In this document: positions 41,107 through 53,945 of the stretch, piece by piece
Position numbering within the stretch: position 1 is the first letter of the stretch
Layout of the letters: every line of letters starts with the position of its first letter
Origin: Molanna angustata
Taxonomy: Eukaryota; Arthropoda; Insecta; Trichoptera; Molannidae
Assembly: GCA_963576475.1 (NCBI GenBank)
Contig: OY754990.1
Location: forward strand, 9,840,921 to 9,904,920
Reading direction: 5' to 3'
Length of the DNA: 64,000 nt
Made by a program: the position numbers and the translations under genes
Notes under the pieces: generated by a model
What the model was told of the DNA's origin: nothing
What the model saw: the letters and a program-made list of their open reading frames with translations, nothing else
Databases searched by the model: none

Positions 41107-42905
41107 GATTGTATACTGTAAGTTTCCTAGTGATGTTTCTATACTCTCCAGTACTGCTATAGTAATAGTGGAGAGTCATGTATTCACAATGTTTAACCAT
41201 ATCTATATTATTGATAATTCTCTGTCTGTGAGTATCATGTGGAGATTGTATACTGTAAGTTTCCTAGTGATGTTTCTATACTCTCCAGTACTGCTATAGT
41301 AATAGTGGAGAGTCATGTATTCACAATGTTTAACCATATCTATATTATTGATAATTCTCTGTCTGTGAGTATCATGTGGAGATTGTATACTGTAAGTTTC
41401 CTAGTGATGTTTCTATACTCTCCAGTACTGCTATAGTTATAGTGGAGAGTCATGTATTCACAATGTTTAACCATATCTATATTATTGATAATTCTCTGTC
41501 TGTGAGTATCATGTGGAGATTGTATACTGTAAGTTTCCTAGTGATGTTTCTATACTCTCCAGTACTGCTATAGTAATAGTGGAGAGTCATGTATTCACAA
41601 TGTTTAACCATATCTATATTATTGATAATTCTCTGTCTGTGAGTATCATGTGGAGATTGTATACTGTAAGTTTCCTAGTGATGTTTCTATACTCTCCAGT
41701 ACTGCTATAGTAATAGTGGAGAGTCATGTATTCACAATGTTTAACCATATCTATATTATTGATAATTCTCTGTCTGTGAGTATCATGTGGAGATTGTATA
41801 CTGTAAGTTTCCTAGTGATGTTTCTATACTCTCCAGTACTGCTATAGTAATAGTGGAGAGTCATGTATTCACAATGTTTATCCATATCTATATTATTGAT
41901 AATTCTCTGTCTGTGAGTATCATGTGGAGATTGTATACTGTAAATTTCCTAGTGATGTTTCTATACTCTCCAGTACTGCTATAGTAATAGTGGAGAGTCA
42001 TGTATTCACAATGTTTAACCATATCTATATTATTGATAATTCTCTGTCTGTGAGTATCATGTGGAGATTGTATACTGTAAGTTTCCTAGTGATGTTTCTA
42101 TACTCTCCAGTACTGCTATAGTAATAGTGGAGAGTCATGTATTCACAATGTTTAACCATATCTATATTATTGATAATTCTCTGTCTGTGAGTATCATGTG
42201 GAGATTGTATACTGTAAGTTTCCTAGTGATGTTTCTATACTCTCCAGTACTGCTATAGTAATAGTGGAGAGTCATGTATTCACAATGTTTATCCATATCT
42301 ATATTATTGATAATTCTCTGTCTGTGAGTATCATGTGGAGATTGTATACTGTAAATTTCCTAGTGATGTTTCTATACTCTCCAGTACTGCTATAGTAATA
42401 GTGGAGAGTCATGTATTCACAATGTTTAACCATATCTATATTATTGATAATTCTCTGTCTGTGAGTATCATGTGGAGATTGTATACTGTAAGTTTCCTAG
42501 TGATGTTTCTATACTCTCCAGTACTGCTATAGTAATAGTGGAGAGTCATGTATTCACAATGTTTAACCATATCTATATTATTGATAATTCTCTGTCTGTG
42601 AGTATCATGTGGAGATTGTATACTGTAAGTTTCCTAGTGATGTTTCTATACTCTCCAGTACTGCTATAGTAATAGTGGAGAGTCATGTATTCACAATGTT
42701 TAACCATATCTATATTATTGATAATTCTCTGTCTGTGAGTATCATATGGAGATTGTATACTGTAAGTTTCCTAGTGATGTTTCTATACTCTCCAGTACTG
42801 CTATAGTAATAGTGGAGAGTCATGTATTAACAATTTTTAACCATATCTATATTATTGATAATTGTCTGTCTGTGAGAATCATATGGAGATTGTATACTGA
42901 AAGTT
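41107..42905 (+). repeat. 137-bp satellite array, 3' part (about 13 monomers)
   Basis: This continues in phase with the array before the BEL/Pao element. Two monomers carry TTTATCCAT with a following GTAAATTTCC at 41787 and 42198, exactly 411 bp (three monomers) apart. The last two monomers (from 42746) are diverged and the array fades out near 42905. Confidence 0.97.
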
Positions 42906-43739
42906 ATAACTTCAATAGATTTTCACGGTATAAAAGTGTTATTCTAAATATAACTCGTTATAGAAATCAACGAACTAACGATATCTACGTAATATAAGTA
43001 GATATAAAGATGTATTATAATATTTATGCAGAAGTAGAAATAATATTTACGACTACAAACCATTTACTTTATTGCTTCGTGCTATTTTGTGTTGCCATCA
43101 ATAAAATATCGAATCTTATATATGTATATATAAAATAACTTAAATCAATCTTATTACAACAATAAACTTAATTCCAGAAATATCTTGCAAAGAGCCATGG
43201 ACTTCCATACATATGTATGTAAATTGAATGTTCAAAATTAATACATTTTTTCTTTCCTTTAAAAATGACATACTATTTTTACAAAATTTATTTATTTATT
43301 TAAATATACGGCTAGAAGCCTATTACAATAAAAATATATATATACAGTAGTTACAACAAAAGTATTTAAAAAAATGATGAAAACGATGAGCTACAAAATA
43401 AAATAATAATTATAATAATAATGGATTCACAAAACAAAGTCAAAAAGCATAATAACTAAAAATCTAGAAATTATATAAAATCACTAGAGACCATACAAAA
43501 AACCAAAAATAAGAAAGTTATAAAAAAAATATAACCAAAAACACATCATAAATTATTAACTAGAAAGAATAAAACAATAAATAGTCAATGTAAGTACATA
43601 AATAAAGAAAGAAACATTATGTTAGTTATGTATGCATGATGGCGGTAGCGGTAGAGGGGTGTAGGGCTCTAAGCAACGCGCTCTTGTACTGAGACAAACC
43701 AGAGTTAAACACATCCACTAAGGCTGGGGTGTTTCAACA
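42906..43739. other. No gene recognised; AT-rich
   Basis: One short GC-richer patch (GGCGGTAGCGGTAGAGGGGT, 43640-43660) shows no motif. Confidence 0.35.
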
Positions 43740-44320
43740 AAAGTATAAGTTATAGTATAGTTAAAAGTCTACATTTTAGTAAAAATGGGTAGTTTCATCT
43801 CTGGTATAGTTAAATCAAAAGTATAAATGTCTTACTTTAGTTGAAATTTATACTGTAGATTTTCGGCCGCTATAAGTATAATCGAAGGTATAGTAAGCCG
43901 CCATCTTGAAATTTTGACAGTTGACATTTATACCATTACTTCGTGTTTTGCATCATTTGTTGAATATTACAAGTTATATTTGTGATTGTAGCAGTTAATC
44001 TGATTATGAACTGATTAGGGAATATGCTTTGGTGTGAAAACCTAAATTATTTCGGCCTAGATTGGATAATTTGGCTTGGGAAGACAAGATATTTTTTGGA
44101 CAATGCGACATGTCAAAAGGCACGGTATTTTGGCTTGTCGATTTGATAGATGATATTCGTACCATGTTCCTAACAAAGTAATCAGACAGTATCATATATA
44201 ATCTAAGGCAGACAGGTTTGAAGCCATATCTTTCTATCCTGGCACGCATCCAATACCTTATCTGCATTCATGGATCGTATCATACTTGTTGAGCTTCTAC
44301 CATTTTTTCAGTACATCGTT
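43740..44320 (+). pseudogene. PIF/Harbinger-like transposase N-terminal relic
   Basis: The + strand at 43990-44270 reads, with breaks, SDYELIREYALV, PKLFRPRLDNLAWEDKIFFG, QCDMSKGTVFWLVDLIDDIR and LSILARIQYLICIHG. The order 'fR.R.d.l...de.fF..rf.msK.tv..l...i' then 'L..LR...tG' resembles the start of HARBI1-type nucleases. The preceding 43740-43930 has repeated AAAAGTATAA and TATAGT words and may be the element's 5' end. No catalytic Asp/Glu region is visible. It is a weak but plausible match. Confidence 0.4.
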
Positions 44321-44344
44321 CACATTGTCTAGTCAAACCAAGTG

Positions 44345-46090
44345 TATTAATTCGACATTTTTGTGGAAAAGGGATATTGTTTTTGTAGATAAACGAGGTT
44401 GTTCTTCGAGATATTTTTTGGAAAAGGGGTATTATTTTTGTAGAAAAGCAGTGTTCTTATTCGGATTATTTGTTGGAAAGGGGTAATATTTTTGTATAAA
44501 AGCGGTGTTTTTATTCGCATTATTTTTTTGGAAAAGGGCTATTATTTTTGTAGAAAAGCAGTGTTCTTATTCGTATTATTTGTTTGAAAAGGGGTATTGT
44601 TTTTGTAGAAAAGCGGTGCATTTATTCGCATTATTTTTGGAAAAGAATTATTATTTGTGTAGAAAAGTAATGTTATTATTCGCATTTGTAATAATTTGAC
44701 ATGTTTTTAGGAAAAGGGGTATTATTTTTGTTATAATTGCTGTTATAATTCTCGTTTTTTTTTATGAAAATGAGTTAATTTTTGTAGAAAAGTGATTTAA
44801 TTATTCGCGTAATTTTTTGGAAATGGGGCATTATTTTAGTAGAAAAGTGGTGTTATTATTCGCACTAGTTTTTGGAAAAGAAGTATTATTTTTGTAGAAA
44901 AGCGATGTTATTATTTGCTTTAGTTTTTTGGAAAAGGGCTATTATTTTTGTAGAAAAGCAGTGTTCTTATTCGTATTATTTGTTGGAAAAGGGGTATTGT
45001 TTTTGTAGAAAAGCGGTGCATTTATTCACATTATTTTTGGAAAAGAAGTATTATTTTTGTAGAAAAGTAATGTTATTATTCGCATTTGTTTTTGGAAAAG
45101 GCGTATTTTACTGTAGAAAAGCAGTGTAATAATTCGACATATTTTTTGGAAAAGGGGTATTATTTTTGTAATAATTGCTGTTATTATTCGCGGTTTTTTT
45201 ATGAAAATGGGTTTATTTTTGTAGAAAAGTGGTGTAATTATTCGCGTAATTTTTTGGTAATGGGGCATTATTTTAGTAGAAAAGTGGTGTTATTATTCGC
45301 ACTAGTTTTTGGAAAAGGAGTACCTATTATTTTTCTAGAAAAGCGATGTTATTATTTGCTTTAGTCTTTTGGAAAAGGGGTGTTATTTTTATAAAATATT
45401 GGTGTTATTATTCGCGTTATTTTTTAGGAAAATGGGTGTTATTTTTGAAGAAAAGCTATGTTATTATTCGCGTTATTTTTAGGAAAAGGGTTATTATTTT
45501 TGTAGAAAAGCAGTGTTTTTATTCGCATTATTTGTTGGAAAAGATGTATTATTTTTGTACAAAAGCAGTGTTCTTATTCGCATTATTTGTTGGAAAAGGG
45601 GTATTGTTTTTGTAGAAAAGCGGTGTATAATATTCGCATTATTTTATGGAAAAGGGGTATTGTTTTTGTAGAAAGCAATTCGCATTAGTTTTTGGAAAAG
45701 CTTTTTTTTTACTTTAGAAAAGCAGTGTAATAATTCGACATATTTTTTGGAAAAGGTGTGTTATTATTCGAAAATGGTTGTTATTTTTGTAGAAATGTGG
45801 TTTTATTATTCGCGTTATTTTTTTGAAAAGATTGTGATATTATTGTAGAAAAGTGCTGTTATTATTCGCATAATTTTGTGGAAAAGGAATATAATTTTTG
45901 TATTTTTATTTAAAAAAGTGGTGTCATTATTCGTGTTATTTTTTGGAAAAGCGGTATAATTTTTGTATAAAAGTCCTGTTATTACTCTCGTTAATTTGTG
46001 GAAAAGGGTTGTTATTTTTTTAAAAAGTTGATGTTATTCTTAGCGTTTTATTTTTGGAAAAGTTATCTTTTGTTAAAGCAGTATTATTTT
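44345..46090 (+). repeat. ~56-bp degenerate tandem array, about 30 units
   Basis: Units contain TTTTTGGAAAAGGGGTATTA, TTTTTGTAGAAAAGCGGTGT, TATTATTCGC(A/G)TTA. Spacing is roughly 52-58 bp, with many substitutions. A longer repeat within it is visible: 44520-44690 resembles 44935-45090. The array resumes after the non-LTR element at 49146-49210. Confidence 0.85.
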
Positions 46091-46203
46091 TGTAGTAACT
46101 AGTTTGTAGTAACTAGTAGTAAGTAGTTTTGTAGTAGTAGTAGTTTTCACTACCGGACAGCCACTCTACCAGTCCACCCAAAAGGCCCTTTTCAGGGCCA
46201 ATC

Positions 46204-46929
46204 ATGACCATATCGATAAACATCGAGGGACTTAGCGACGACAAAGAGACCATACTATCGGACCTCTGCAAAAGAAATCGATGCGACATATTAATGATTC
46301 AAGAAACTCACAGAAGCAACACCGCCGCTAGACCAAAAATAAAGGGCATGAACTTAATTCTCGAAAGACCACACGAAAAATATGGCAGCGCAATCTTTAT
46401 TAAACCGGGACTCACAATTCAATCAGTTGCATACACAGATGTGGAAAATATCGAAATTTTAACTGTAACTTTCGCAAACTGTACACTAACTTCCATATAC
46501 AAACCACCGAACTCCAAATTCATATTCACAGAACCCACAAATTTCAAAAATCATCATGCGAGAATAATCATAGGGGACTTTAACTGCCACAGTACCGCTT
46601 GGGGATACAAACAAACTGATGAGAATGGCATAGAACTTGAAAAGTGGGCTGAGAGCGAACGGCTACAATTGGTCCACCATCCAAAACTTCCTGCATCCTT
46701 CAATAGTGCTCGTTGGAGGAAGGGTTACAACCCGGATAATATCTTCGTGAGCGAAAAGATAATATCACAATGCTCAAAACAAGTGGAAGACCCAATCCCT
46801 CGGACACAACACCGACCAATAACTTGCACAATTGTCCCAATGATAAGACCAACCATAACGCCGCTCAGAAGGCAATTTAACTTCAAAAAGGCCATTGGAA
46901 CAACTTTAGTGCAGAATTGGATAATCTAG
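46204..46929 (+). CDS. APE-type endonuclease domain of the non-LTR element
   Basis: 241 codons from ATG. The N-terminal strand has ISINIEGLSDDKE. CDILMIQETHRS holds the metal-binding Glu, YGSAIFIKPGL follows, then NCTLTSIYKPPNS, RIIIGDFNCHSTAWG with the Asp and Asn, and TQHRPITCTI near the usual SDH position, with His. All core motifs of the APE-like nuclease are visible. The enzyme nicks target DNA for target-primed reverse transcription. A one-base frameshift near 46900 separates it from the RT, and the last ~15 codons here are out of the ancestral frame. The start at 46204 is the first ATG after the leader and fits the domain's N-terminus. Confidence 0.85.
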   Translation: MTISINIEGLSDDKETILSDLCKRNRCDILMIQETHRSNTAARPKIKGMNLILERPHEKYGSAIFIKPGLTIQSVAYTDVENIEILTVTFANCTLTSIYKPPNSKFIFTEPTNFKNHHARIIIGDFNCHSTAWGYKQTDENGIELEKWAESERLQLVHHPKLPASFNSARWRKGYNPDNIFVSEKIISQCSKQVEDPIPRTQHRPITCTIVPMIRPTITPLRRQFNFKKAIGTTLVQNWII

Positions 46930-49120
46930 TTCAAAATTTAGAGCCTAAACCTGAAATGTATGAAAGCTTTGTCGAACTGGTGCAAAGGGTGTCAAGGAAA
47001 CATATACCAAGAGGATGTAGAACAGAATATCTACCTGGGCTTTCTGATGACACAAAATCCTTGCTTGAAAAGTACAAAGCACTATTCAATAATAACCCAT
47101 TCTCAGAAATGACTCTACAAACTGGTGAAGAACTGTTACAATCTATCTCCCAATCAAGAAGAGAGAAATGGAATAACCTCATTGAAAACCTGGATATGAA
47201 ACAAAACAGTAGGAGAGCATGGAAGGTAATAAAGAACATTAGCAATGATCCAGCAGTGCAAACTCCTAACCCATACATAGTTACCCCAAATCAGATAGCC
47301 CATCAACTGTTGCTGAACGGGAAAACAAAACAAAAAACGAGTACCGAAAAAATCATACGTAATATAGAGTCAGAAAACAATTCACTTGAATCACCATTCT
47401 CCGACTCCGAACTTAAAGATGCAGTCGCCTGCCTAAAAACCAACAAAGCAGCTGGGCTCGATGATATAAGGGTAGAGCAAGTCAAGCATTTTGGCAATAA
47501 AACTCTTGTATGGATCCTGAACTTAATGAATAATTGTGTGACCAGTCTAAAAATACCAAAAATGTGGAGGAAAGCCCGAATCACAGCACTTCTCAAACCG
47601 GGCAAGGAGCCCAACGAACCAAAAAACTTTAGACCTGTATCTCTGCTGTGCCACCTCAGTAAAGTTTTTGAAAGACTGATCCTAAACAGAGTTGGTCACA
47701 CTCTGGACCCACACCTGATAAACGAACAAGCAGGGTTTAGGCCTGGGAAATCATGTACGGGACAAATCCTTAACTTGACACAGCACATCGAGGACGGTTT
47801 CGAGGAAGGCAAAATTACAGGACAAAATTACGTTCATTGACCTAACTGCTGCCTATGATACAGTCAATCACAGGAAATTGTTACACAAAGTATACGGGAT
47901 CTCGAGAGACTTCAAACTCACCTCAGTAATTGGAACTTTGTTGAGCAATAGACGGTTCTATGTCACGCTGCAGGGGAAGGACAGCCGCTGGAGGATGCAG
48001 AAGAATGGACTTCCTCAGGGTAGTGTCTTGGCGCCTCTACTGTTTAACATATATACAAATGATCAACCAAGACCAAACAGAACACGCCAATTCATATATG
48101 CCGATGACACCGCAGTGGCAGCACAGGGGAAATCATTTCATGAGGTAGAGGATAGACTTATGTACGTCAACACTCACTGAATTGGGTGAATACTACGATG
48201 CAAACCACCTAAAACCCAACCCCAAAAAAACACAACTATGCGCCTTCCACTTGAAAAATAGAGAGGCGGGTCGAGGGTTGCGAGTCAACTGGAGAAATGA
48301 GGAACTCGAAAACTGCCACGCACCAAAGTATCTGGGAGTGACACTGGATCGATCTCTGACTTACAAGCAGCACTGCCTAAACACGAAACAGAAGGTCTCC
48401 ACCAGAAATAATATCTTGAGAAAGCTTGTCGGATCAACTTGGGGAGCATGCCCTGAGCTCTTGCGCACTTCTGCTCTGGGACTGTGCCTCTCTGCCGCCG
48501 AATATGCTTGCCCTGTATGGTTTGGATCAGCTCATGCCAACCAAGTGGATGTTGCAGTTAATGAAATGGCACGAATTATATCAGGATGTCTTAGACCCAC
48601 AGCCAAAAACAAATTGTATCCCATAATAGGCATAGCACCCCCTAACATCAGAAGAAGAGTGGCAGCAGATGCGGAGAGGCATAAGCAGATACACGACCCA
48701 AGACACCCACTCTATGAACATAAAGCACCAAACCCTCGCCTCAAGTCAAGGAATAGCTTCCTAAAGTCCACAGCCGACCTGCAGACCTCCCAGAAGCAAC
48801 GCCGAGAGGAGTTGTGGATGGACGACCCAATCTCTGCATGGATGGACACAAGCGAGAAGGCGAATATGGCGCACTGCCTGCCATTCCCAATATGGAAGAC
48901 ACTGAACAGGCTGAGGGTGGGTGTGAGTGGCTGCAAGAGCAACCTGCACAGGTGGGGCTTCTCGACGGAGGATGATACCTTCTGTGATTGTGGGGCAGTG
49001 CAGGATGACGACCATCTGCTGTCCTGCCCAGAATTGAACGAGGGTTGCCACATGGACGACCTGATTAAACTTACCGACAGGGCGATTTCCGCCGCCACAC
49101 ATTGGAGTGGCAAAATCTGA
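46917..49120 (+). pseudogene. Reverse transcriptase part of the same element, two more frameshifts
   Basis: Three consecutive frames cover one RT. 46917-47840 has the linker and KTNKAAGLDDIRVEQVKHFG, NFRPVSLLCHLSKVFERLIL and NEQAGFRPGKSCTGQIL. After a shift near 47825 comes IDLTAAYDTVNHRKL, GLPQGSVLAPLLFN and the catalytic FIYADDTAVAA. After a second shift near 48178 comes PKYLGVTLDRSLTY, PVWFGSAHANQVDVAVN, and a C-terminal CDCGAVQDDDHLLSCPELN zinc block ending at SGKI. Catalytic YADD and the D of DLTAAYD are retained. With the endonuclease shift, three frameshifts and no other stops are visible, so decay is recent. Confidence 0.85.
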
Positions 49121-49146
49121 GTTCCGGACTCGATAAGTAAGTAAGT

Positions 49147-49630
49147 AAAGTGGTGTTATTATTTGCGTTATTATTTGGAAATGGGGTTTTATTTTTCCAG
49201 AAAATAAATTGTTTTTGCATTTCAAGCGCATACCTGACATGGATGAAATAATTTTATCGGTCATTCACATTGATTTTATTGCACTCTTTACGCACATAAA
49301 AGATTTAAGTATTTCTCTACACATATTTATGACGTAATTTAAAGAAAATGCTGTAAAAAAAGGATATTGTTTAGGGGAATTTATGCTGAATTAATTGCGT
49401 GACCAACAATCTCTAGAGAAATTCTGAAAATACTTATGATATTTTTTAAGAATCACGCAGTTTCAGAGATATAACATATTTCTGCAATTTGATTTCAAAT
49501 TGGGATGATTATTTTTTTTTTATTTTTTTATTTTATTTCCGGGAAATTTACAGTATAATAACATTATTTATATAGATGCATTAGAATAAGACTAAATCCA
49601 ATAACAAATTTCCACATTATTTATCTTTTA
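49147..49630. other. End of the ~56-bp array, then no gene
   Basis: 49146-49210 still matches the array (AGTGGTGTTATTATTTGCG, GGAAATGGGGTTTTATTTTT). The rest is AT-rich without motif. Confidence 0.5.
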
Positions 49631-49659
49631 TCTAAAGTAATAAAGCAATCAAAATGTTA

Positions 49660-49661
<2 letters not shown>

Positions 49662-49754
<93 letters not shown>
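49662..49754 (+). repeat. (GT)n microsatellite
   Basis: Almost pure GT of about 90 bp. The equivalent place in copy 1 (8871-8885) has only about 7 GT pairs. Confidence 0.98.
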
Positions 49755-49756
<2 letters not shown>

Positions 49757-50619
49757 TCTCACGCCTTCTGAAAAACCAAGAGCATCTAAAAATCTAATTT
49801 ATGTGCGAACGTGTACCTGTATACCTGATGCAGTGTCACGCTAAAAATAATGCGATAAAAATGCTGAATTTTAAAAATATTTCAATAATTATTTTTTTCA
49901 TACAAAATTTTCCAAGTCGTATCTGTCAAAAAAGTGTACATTTTGCACGCAAATATCTGTTAGTTTAAAAGTTAGAAGTACGTATTTACACGAAAAAAAT
50001 TTACTTTCAAGTATGACTTAGCGTTTAAGTGAAAAACATGGTGAATATTTTGTATAATTATAATGTTTAACTTATTTTTAAAGTAAGCGTTTTGTATATA
50101 AATGCCGCCATTTTAATATCTTTTCATAAAATATTTCATTTTCCTACCAAATGAATATGTTCTTGAAAATAATAAACCTTTGAAATAAATATAATTATGA
50201 AATAATAAAATGAAACACAAGACATTACAGCAAGTTTTAAGACGTATATTGTAAAAGTCTGTTAATTATTAGTAAAGATATAGGCATAATAAAATTGCAT
50301 AATTTGTATATAATATTTGATATTTCGGACAATTTTCATTTTTATGGCATCGAACAAACCAATGTAGGTACCTACATATTATTCAAAAAATGTCTACAAA
50401 CCATTTGATATTTTTTACATGTTCTATGGTTACTATGGTAACGGACACATTCTGATATTCAAATAAAATTTGTTATAAATCGAATTCGAATTAATTTAGA
50501 ACATCATTGTAGGTAGGTACCTACATACCTAATACTACTAAAAACCAACAATATACTAATTTCGTATAGGAAAATTATTAAACTATCTTAGGTTAACTAC
50601 AATACACATGTCATTCAAT

Positions 50620-51470
50620 CTACAAACTATTTCCTATAGTGAAATTCTTCTTTTATTTAAGTAGACCTTTGGGTGATTTTTTATACAAACTATTTCTTGG
50701 AGTTTAATTCTTCTTCCTCTTCTTTTGTGAAGTCATTTGGGACAGTTCATAAATAAACTATTTCCTATAGTCTAATTTTTCTTTTTCTTAATTTATGTAG
50801 ACCTTGGGTGAGTTTTTATACAAACTATTTCCTATAGTCTAATTCATCTTCTTCCTCTTCTTTTATGTAGCCCTTTGGGTGAGTTTTTATACAAACTTAT
50901 TCCTATTATCTAATTCTTTTTCTTCTTATTTTATGTAGACCTCTGGGCCAGTTTTGATACCAACTATTTCTTTTAACGTATTTCTTCTTTTTCTAATTTT
51001 ATGTAGACCTTTGTTGAATTTTGTATAAACTAACTTCCTATAGTCTAATTTTTCCTCTTTTTTTAATATAATTATATAATTATTCTTCTAATATGTAGAC
51101 CTTTGGGTCAGTTTTTATATAAACTACTTTCTATAGTCTAATTCTTCTTTTTCTTATTTTTTGTAGATCTTTTGGTTAGTTTTTATACAAACTATTTCCT
51201 TTAGTCTAATTCTTCGTTTTCTTATTTAATGTAGACGTTTGGTTTATTTTTTATATAAAATTTCCTATATTTCAATTCATCTTCTTCTTCTTTTATGAAG
51301 ACCATTTGGTCAGTTTTTTATATAATACATTTACTATTGTGTAATTCTTCTATTGCATCTTTTATGTAGACCATTGGGTCAGTTTTTATTACAAACTATT
51401 TGTTATAGTCTTATACTTATTCTTTTTTTTTCATTTAGTCTTTTGGGTTAGTTTTAAGTCTTATAGTCTA
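50620..51470 (+). repeat. Diverged ~66-bp tandem repeats inside Helitron-like copy 2
   Basis: About twelve units of the same ACAAACTATTTCCTATAGT family as 9765-10330. Confidence 0.75.
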
Positions 51471-52219
51471 TTGTATAGAAATATTATAAACAACATGCAC
51501 ACTTGACGAAAATACATAAAACGAATGGGATGTGACCATCACTAGAATCTTCTCAATACTTTTTTTCAATCGAAATTTACACCATTTATTATATCATCAT
51601 ATATTGCTTAATTTTCAATAACTACATATTTGATTTTGATGACAATATAATAAAAAATCGGGGTTGTGGCCATTACTGGACTCTTCACAACGTTCAAATT
51701 AAAAACTATTTAAGTCTTCTTCTGTAATGTAGATCAGTTTTATTGTGCAAAAATATAATAATCTATAGGTATGCACACTTGACGAAAAATAAAAACGAAT
51801 GGGATGTGACCAACACTAGAATCTTTTCAGTACTTTTGTTTATTTAATTTTTAAGCCATTTCCCATCATCCAAAATTACTAAATATTTAAAACACACTAT
51901 TTGCGTTCGATGACAATATATAAAAATAAGGGTTGTGGCCAAATCCAAACTCTTTACAACGTTGTCTCTTTATAATCAGTCATATTTAAAACCATTTACC
52001 ATAGTCCATGCGTGCAGAAATTGTATGTACCTACTTATATATAAAAACAAATGGGTTGTGGCCATCACTTGAACATTTTACATCGCTTAAACTCAATTAA
52101 ATTTCAAACTACTTTTCATACTACGAATTAGCAAATATATTTGTGACAATATTATATAAACGATTGCTTATTCCTTCACTAATTTACATTCTTGGCCAAC
52201 GGCGGGACATAAAAGCTAG

Positions 52220-52659
52220 TTAACAATAAATTTTGACTGCTTTGCTTACATACTTAAAGCTACGTATGGAAAAACATTTATATCTGAATGCTAGTGCATG
52301 AGTGTATGTATGTATGTGTGTACGTATGAGTGTAAGGATGTGTATATGTGTGTGAATGTGTCTATATAAGTGAAAGAGAGAATATATAGGTACCTGCAAG
52401 CTCACATAGTTTACTCCATTTAATCTTGATGCTTCAATCATCCAGTGAAATTCAATCATTATTACTTGAAATGACCTATTTATTTGCCCTCTAATGCAAT
52501 TATATATTACTCTATTTTCCAGAATTGAGAACGTATTCCAACTATAGATTTGATCAAGAGAATTAATTTCTCTTAAAATATCGCCAGTTTTAAGCCAGAC
52601 ACGAGTAGGCACTAAGAAGGAACATTTTTTATAATACAATAGGTACCATAATACCCATA
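52220..52659. other. No gene recognised
   Basis: A GTGTATGTATGTGTGT-rich stretch lies at 52300-52360. A 139-codon minus frame here has no motif and includes this simple repeat. Confidence 0.4.
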
Positions 52660-52800
52660 TGCTGCGAAGCCTAAAGGTTGGTGTTTTTTGGTGATATTTA
52701 AGTACAAAATCAAAAACCGCGGATTTTGGCTTAAAACTACATATGTCAATATGTTAAGAGAAATAAATTATCTTAAAAAATCGATCGACAGTTGGATTTT
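52660..52800 (+). repeat. End fragment of the foldback family
   Basis: GCTGCGAAGCCTAAAGGTTG, TATGTCAATATGTTAAGAG and ATCGATCGACAGTTGGATT match the right arm of 17830-18720 and 60220-60582. Confidence 0.55.
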
Positions 52801-52880
52801 GATCACACACGCGGTGATTTAAATCCAGACAATATGCATGTGACAGATAATGTGTACGAGTTGCGGGTTCGAGAACTACT

Positions 52881-53945
52881 ATGCGTGTTGAGAGGACACG
52901 GTTTCAAAATATATTTATATATGTTGATAGAACAACGTTTCAAAGGATATTTATATGCGTTAACAGGACACGGTTTCAAAGGATTGTTATATGTGTTGAC
53001 AGGACACGGTTTCAAAGGATTTTTATATGTGTTGACAGGACACGGTTTCAAAGGATTGTTATATGTGTTGACAGGACACGGTTTCAAAGGATTGTTATAT
53101 GTATTGACAGGACACGGTTTCAAAGGATTGTTATATGTGTTGACAGGACACGGTTTCAAAGGATTGTTATATGTATTGACAGGACACACGGTTTCAAAGG
53201 ATTGTTATATGTGTTGACAGGACACGGTTTCAAAGGATTGTTATATGTGTTGACAGGACACGGTTTCAAAGAATAATTATATGTGTTGACAGGACACGGT
53301 TTCAAAGGATACTTATATGTGTTGACAGGACACGGTTTTAAAGAATATTTATATGTGTTGACAGGACACGGTTTCAAAGGATACTTATACATATGTGTTG
53401 ACAGGACACGGTTTCAAAGAATATTTATATGTGTTGACAGGACACGGTTTCAAAGGATACTTATACATATGTGTTGACAGGACACGGTTTCAAAGAATAT
53501 TTATATGTGTTGACAGGACACTGTTTCAAAAGATAATTATATATGTTGACAGGATACGGTTTCAAAAGACACATATATGTGTTAATAGGACACGGTTTCA
53601 AAAGATACTTGTATGTGTTGACAGAACAACGTTTCAAAGGATATTTATATAATATGTTAACAGGACACGGTTTCTTATATGTGTTGACAGGACACGGTTT
53701 CGAAGGATACTTATATGTGTTGACAGAACACGGTTTCGAAGGATACTTATATGTGTTGACAGGACACGGTTTCAAAGAATATTTATATTTGTTGACAGGA
53801 CACGGTTTTAAAAGATAATTATATATGTTGACAGGACACGGTTTCAAACGACACGTCATACATGTAATAATAGGACACGGTTTCAAAAGATGCTTGTATG
53901 TGTTGACAAGTCACGGTTTCAAAGGATACTTATATATTATGTGCT
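52881..53945 (+). repeat. 36-bp tandem array, about 29 units
   Basis: The unit is TTGACAGGACACGGTTTCAA plus AGGATTGTTATATGTG. Because 36 is a multiple of 3, several frames on both strands stay open and give a 12-residue periodic peptide (for example GHGFKGLLYVLT or PCPVNTYNNPLK). Units 52970-53220 are nearly identical; edges are more diverged. Confidence 0.95.

Larger units (their letters stand above)
46145..49146 (+). mobile_element. Endonuclease/RT non-LTR retrotransposon, nearly full ORF2, in the ~56-bp array
   Basis: Upstream is TTTCACTACCGGACAGCC and a short leader, then endonuclease and RT, then a 3' end GACTCGATAAGTAAGTAAGT. There is no poly(A); a (TAAG)n run takes its place. Array units lie on both sides. 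No ORF1 is visible, so the element is 5'-truncated or is of a type without ORF1. The clade is uncertain (Jockey-like RT style). Confidence 0.8.
49631..52219 (+). mobile_element. Helitron-like non-autonomous element, copy 2 (2.59 kb)
   Basis: Begins A|TCTAAAGTAATAAAGC and ends GGGACATAAAAGCTAG|T, like copy 1 at 8843-11122, in the same orientation. Substitutions are scattered throughout. It is about 309 bp longer, mostly because it has a longer GT run (49662-49754) and about four more internal ~66-bp units (50620-51470). No Rep/helicase coding sequence. Confidence 0.65.

Noticed and set aside
41239..42997. The same 65-83 codon frames downstream of the BEL element
   Set aside because: Same reason: by-products of the 137-bp repeat.
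44286..45615. A chain of 64-92 codon open frames rich in FVEK/FGKG
   Set aside because: They follow the ~56-bp degenerate array and change frame with it.
52792..53886. 141-codon and other repetitive frames on both strands
   Set aside because: A stop-free 36-bp unit keeps several frames open at once; there is no non-repetitive protein part or start context.
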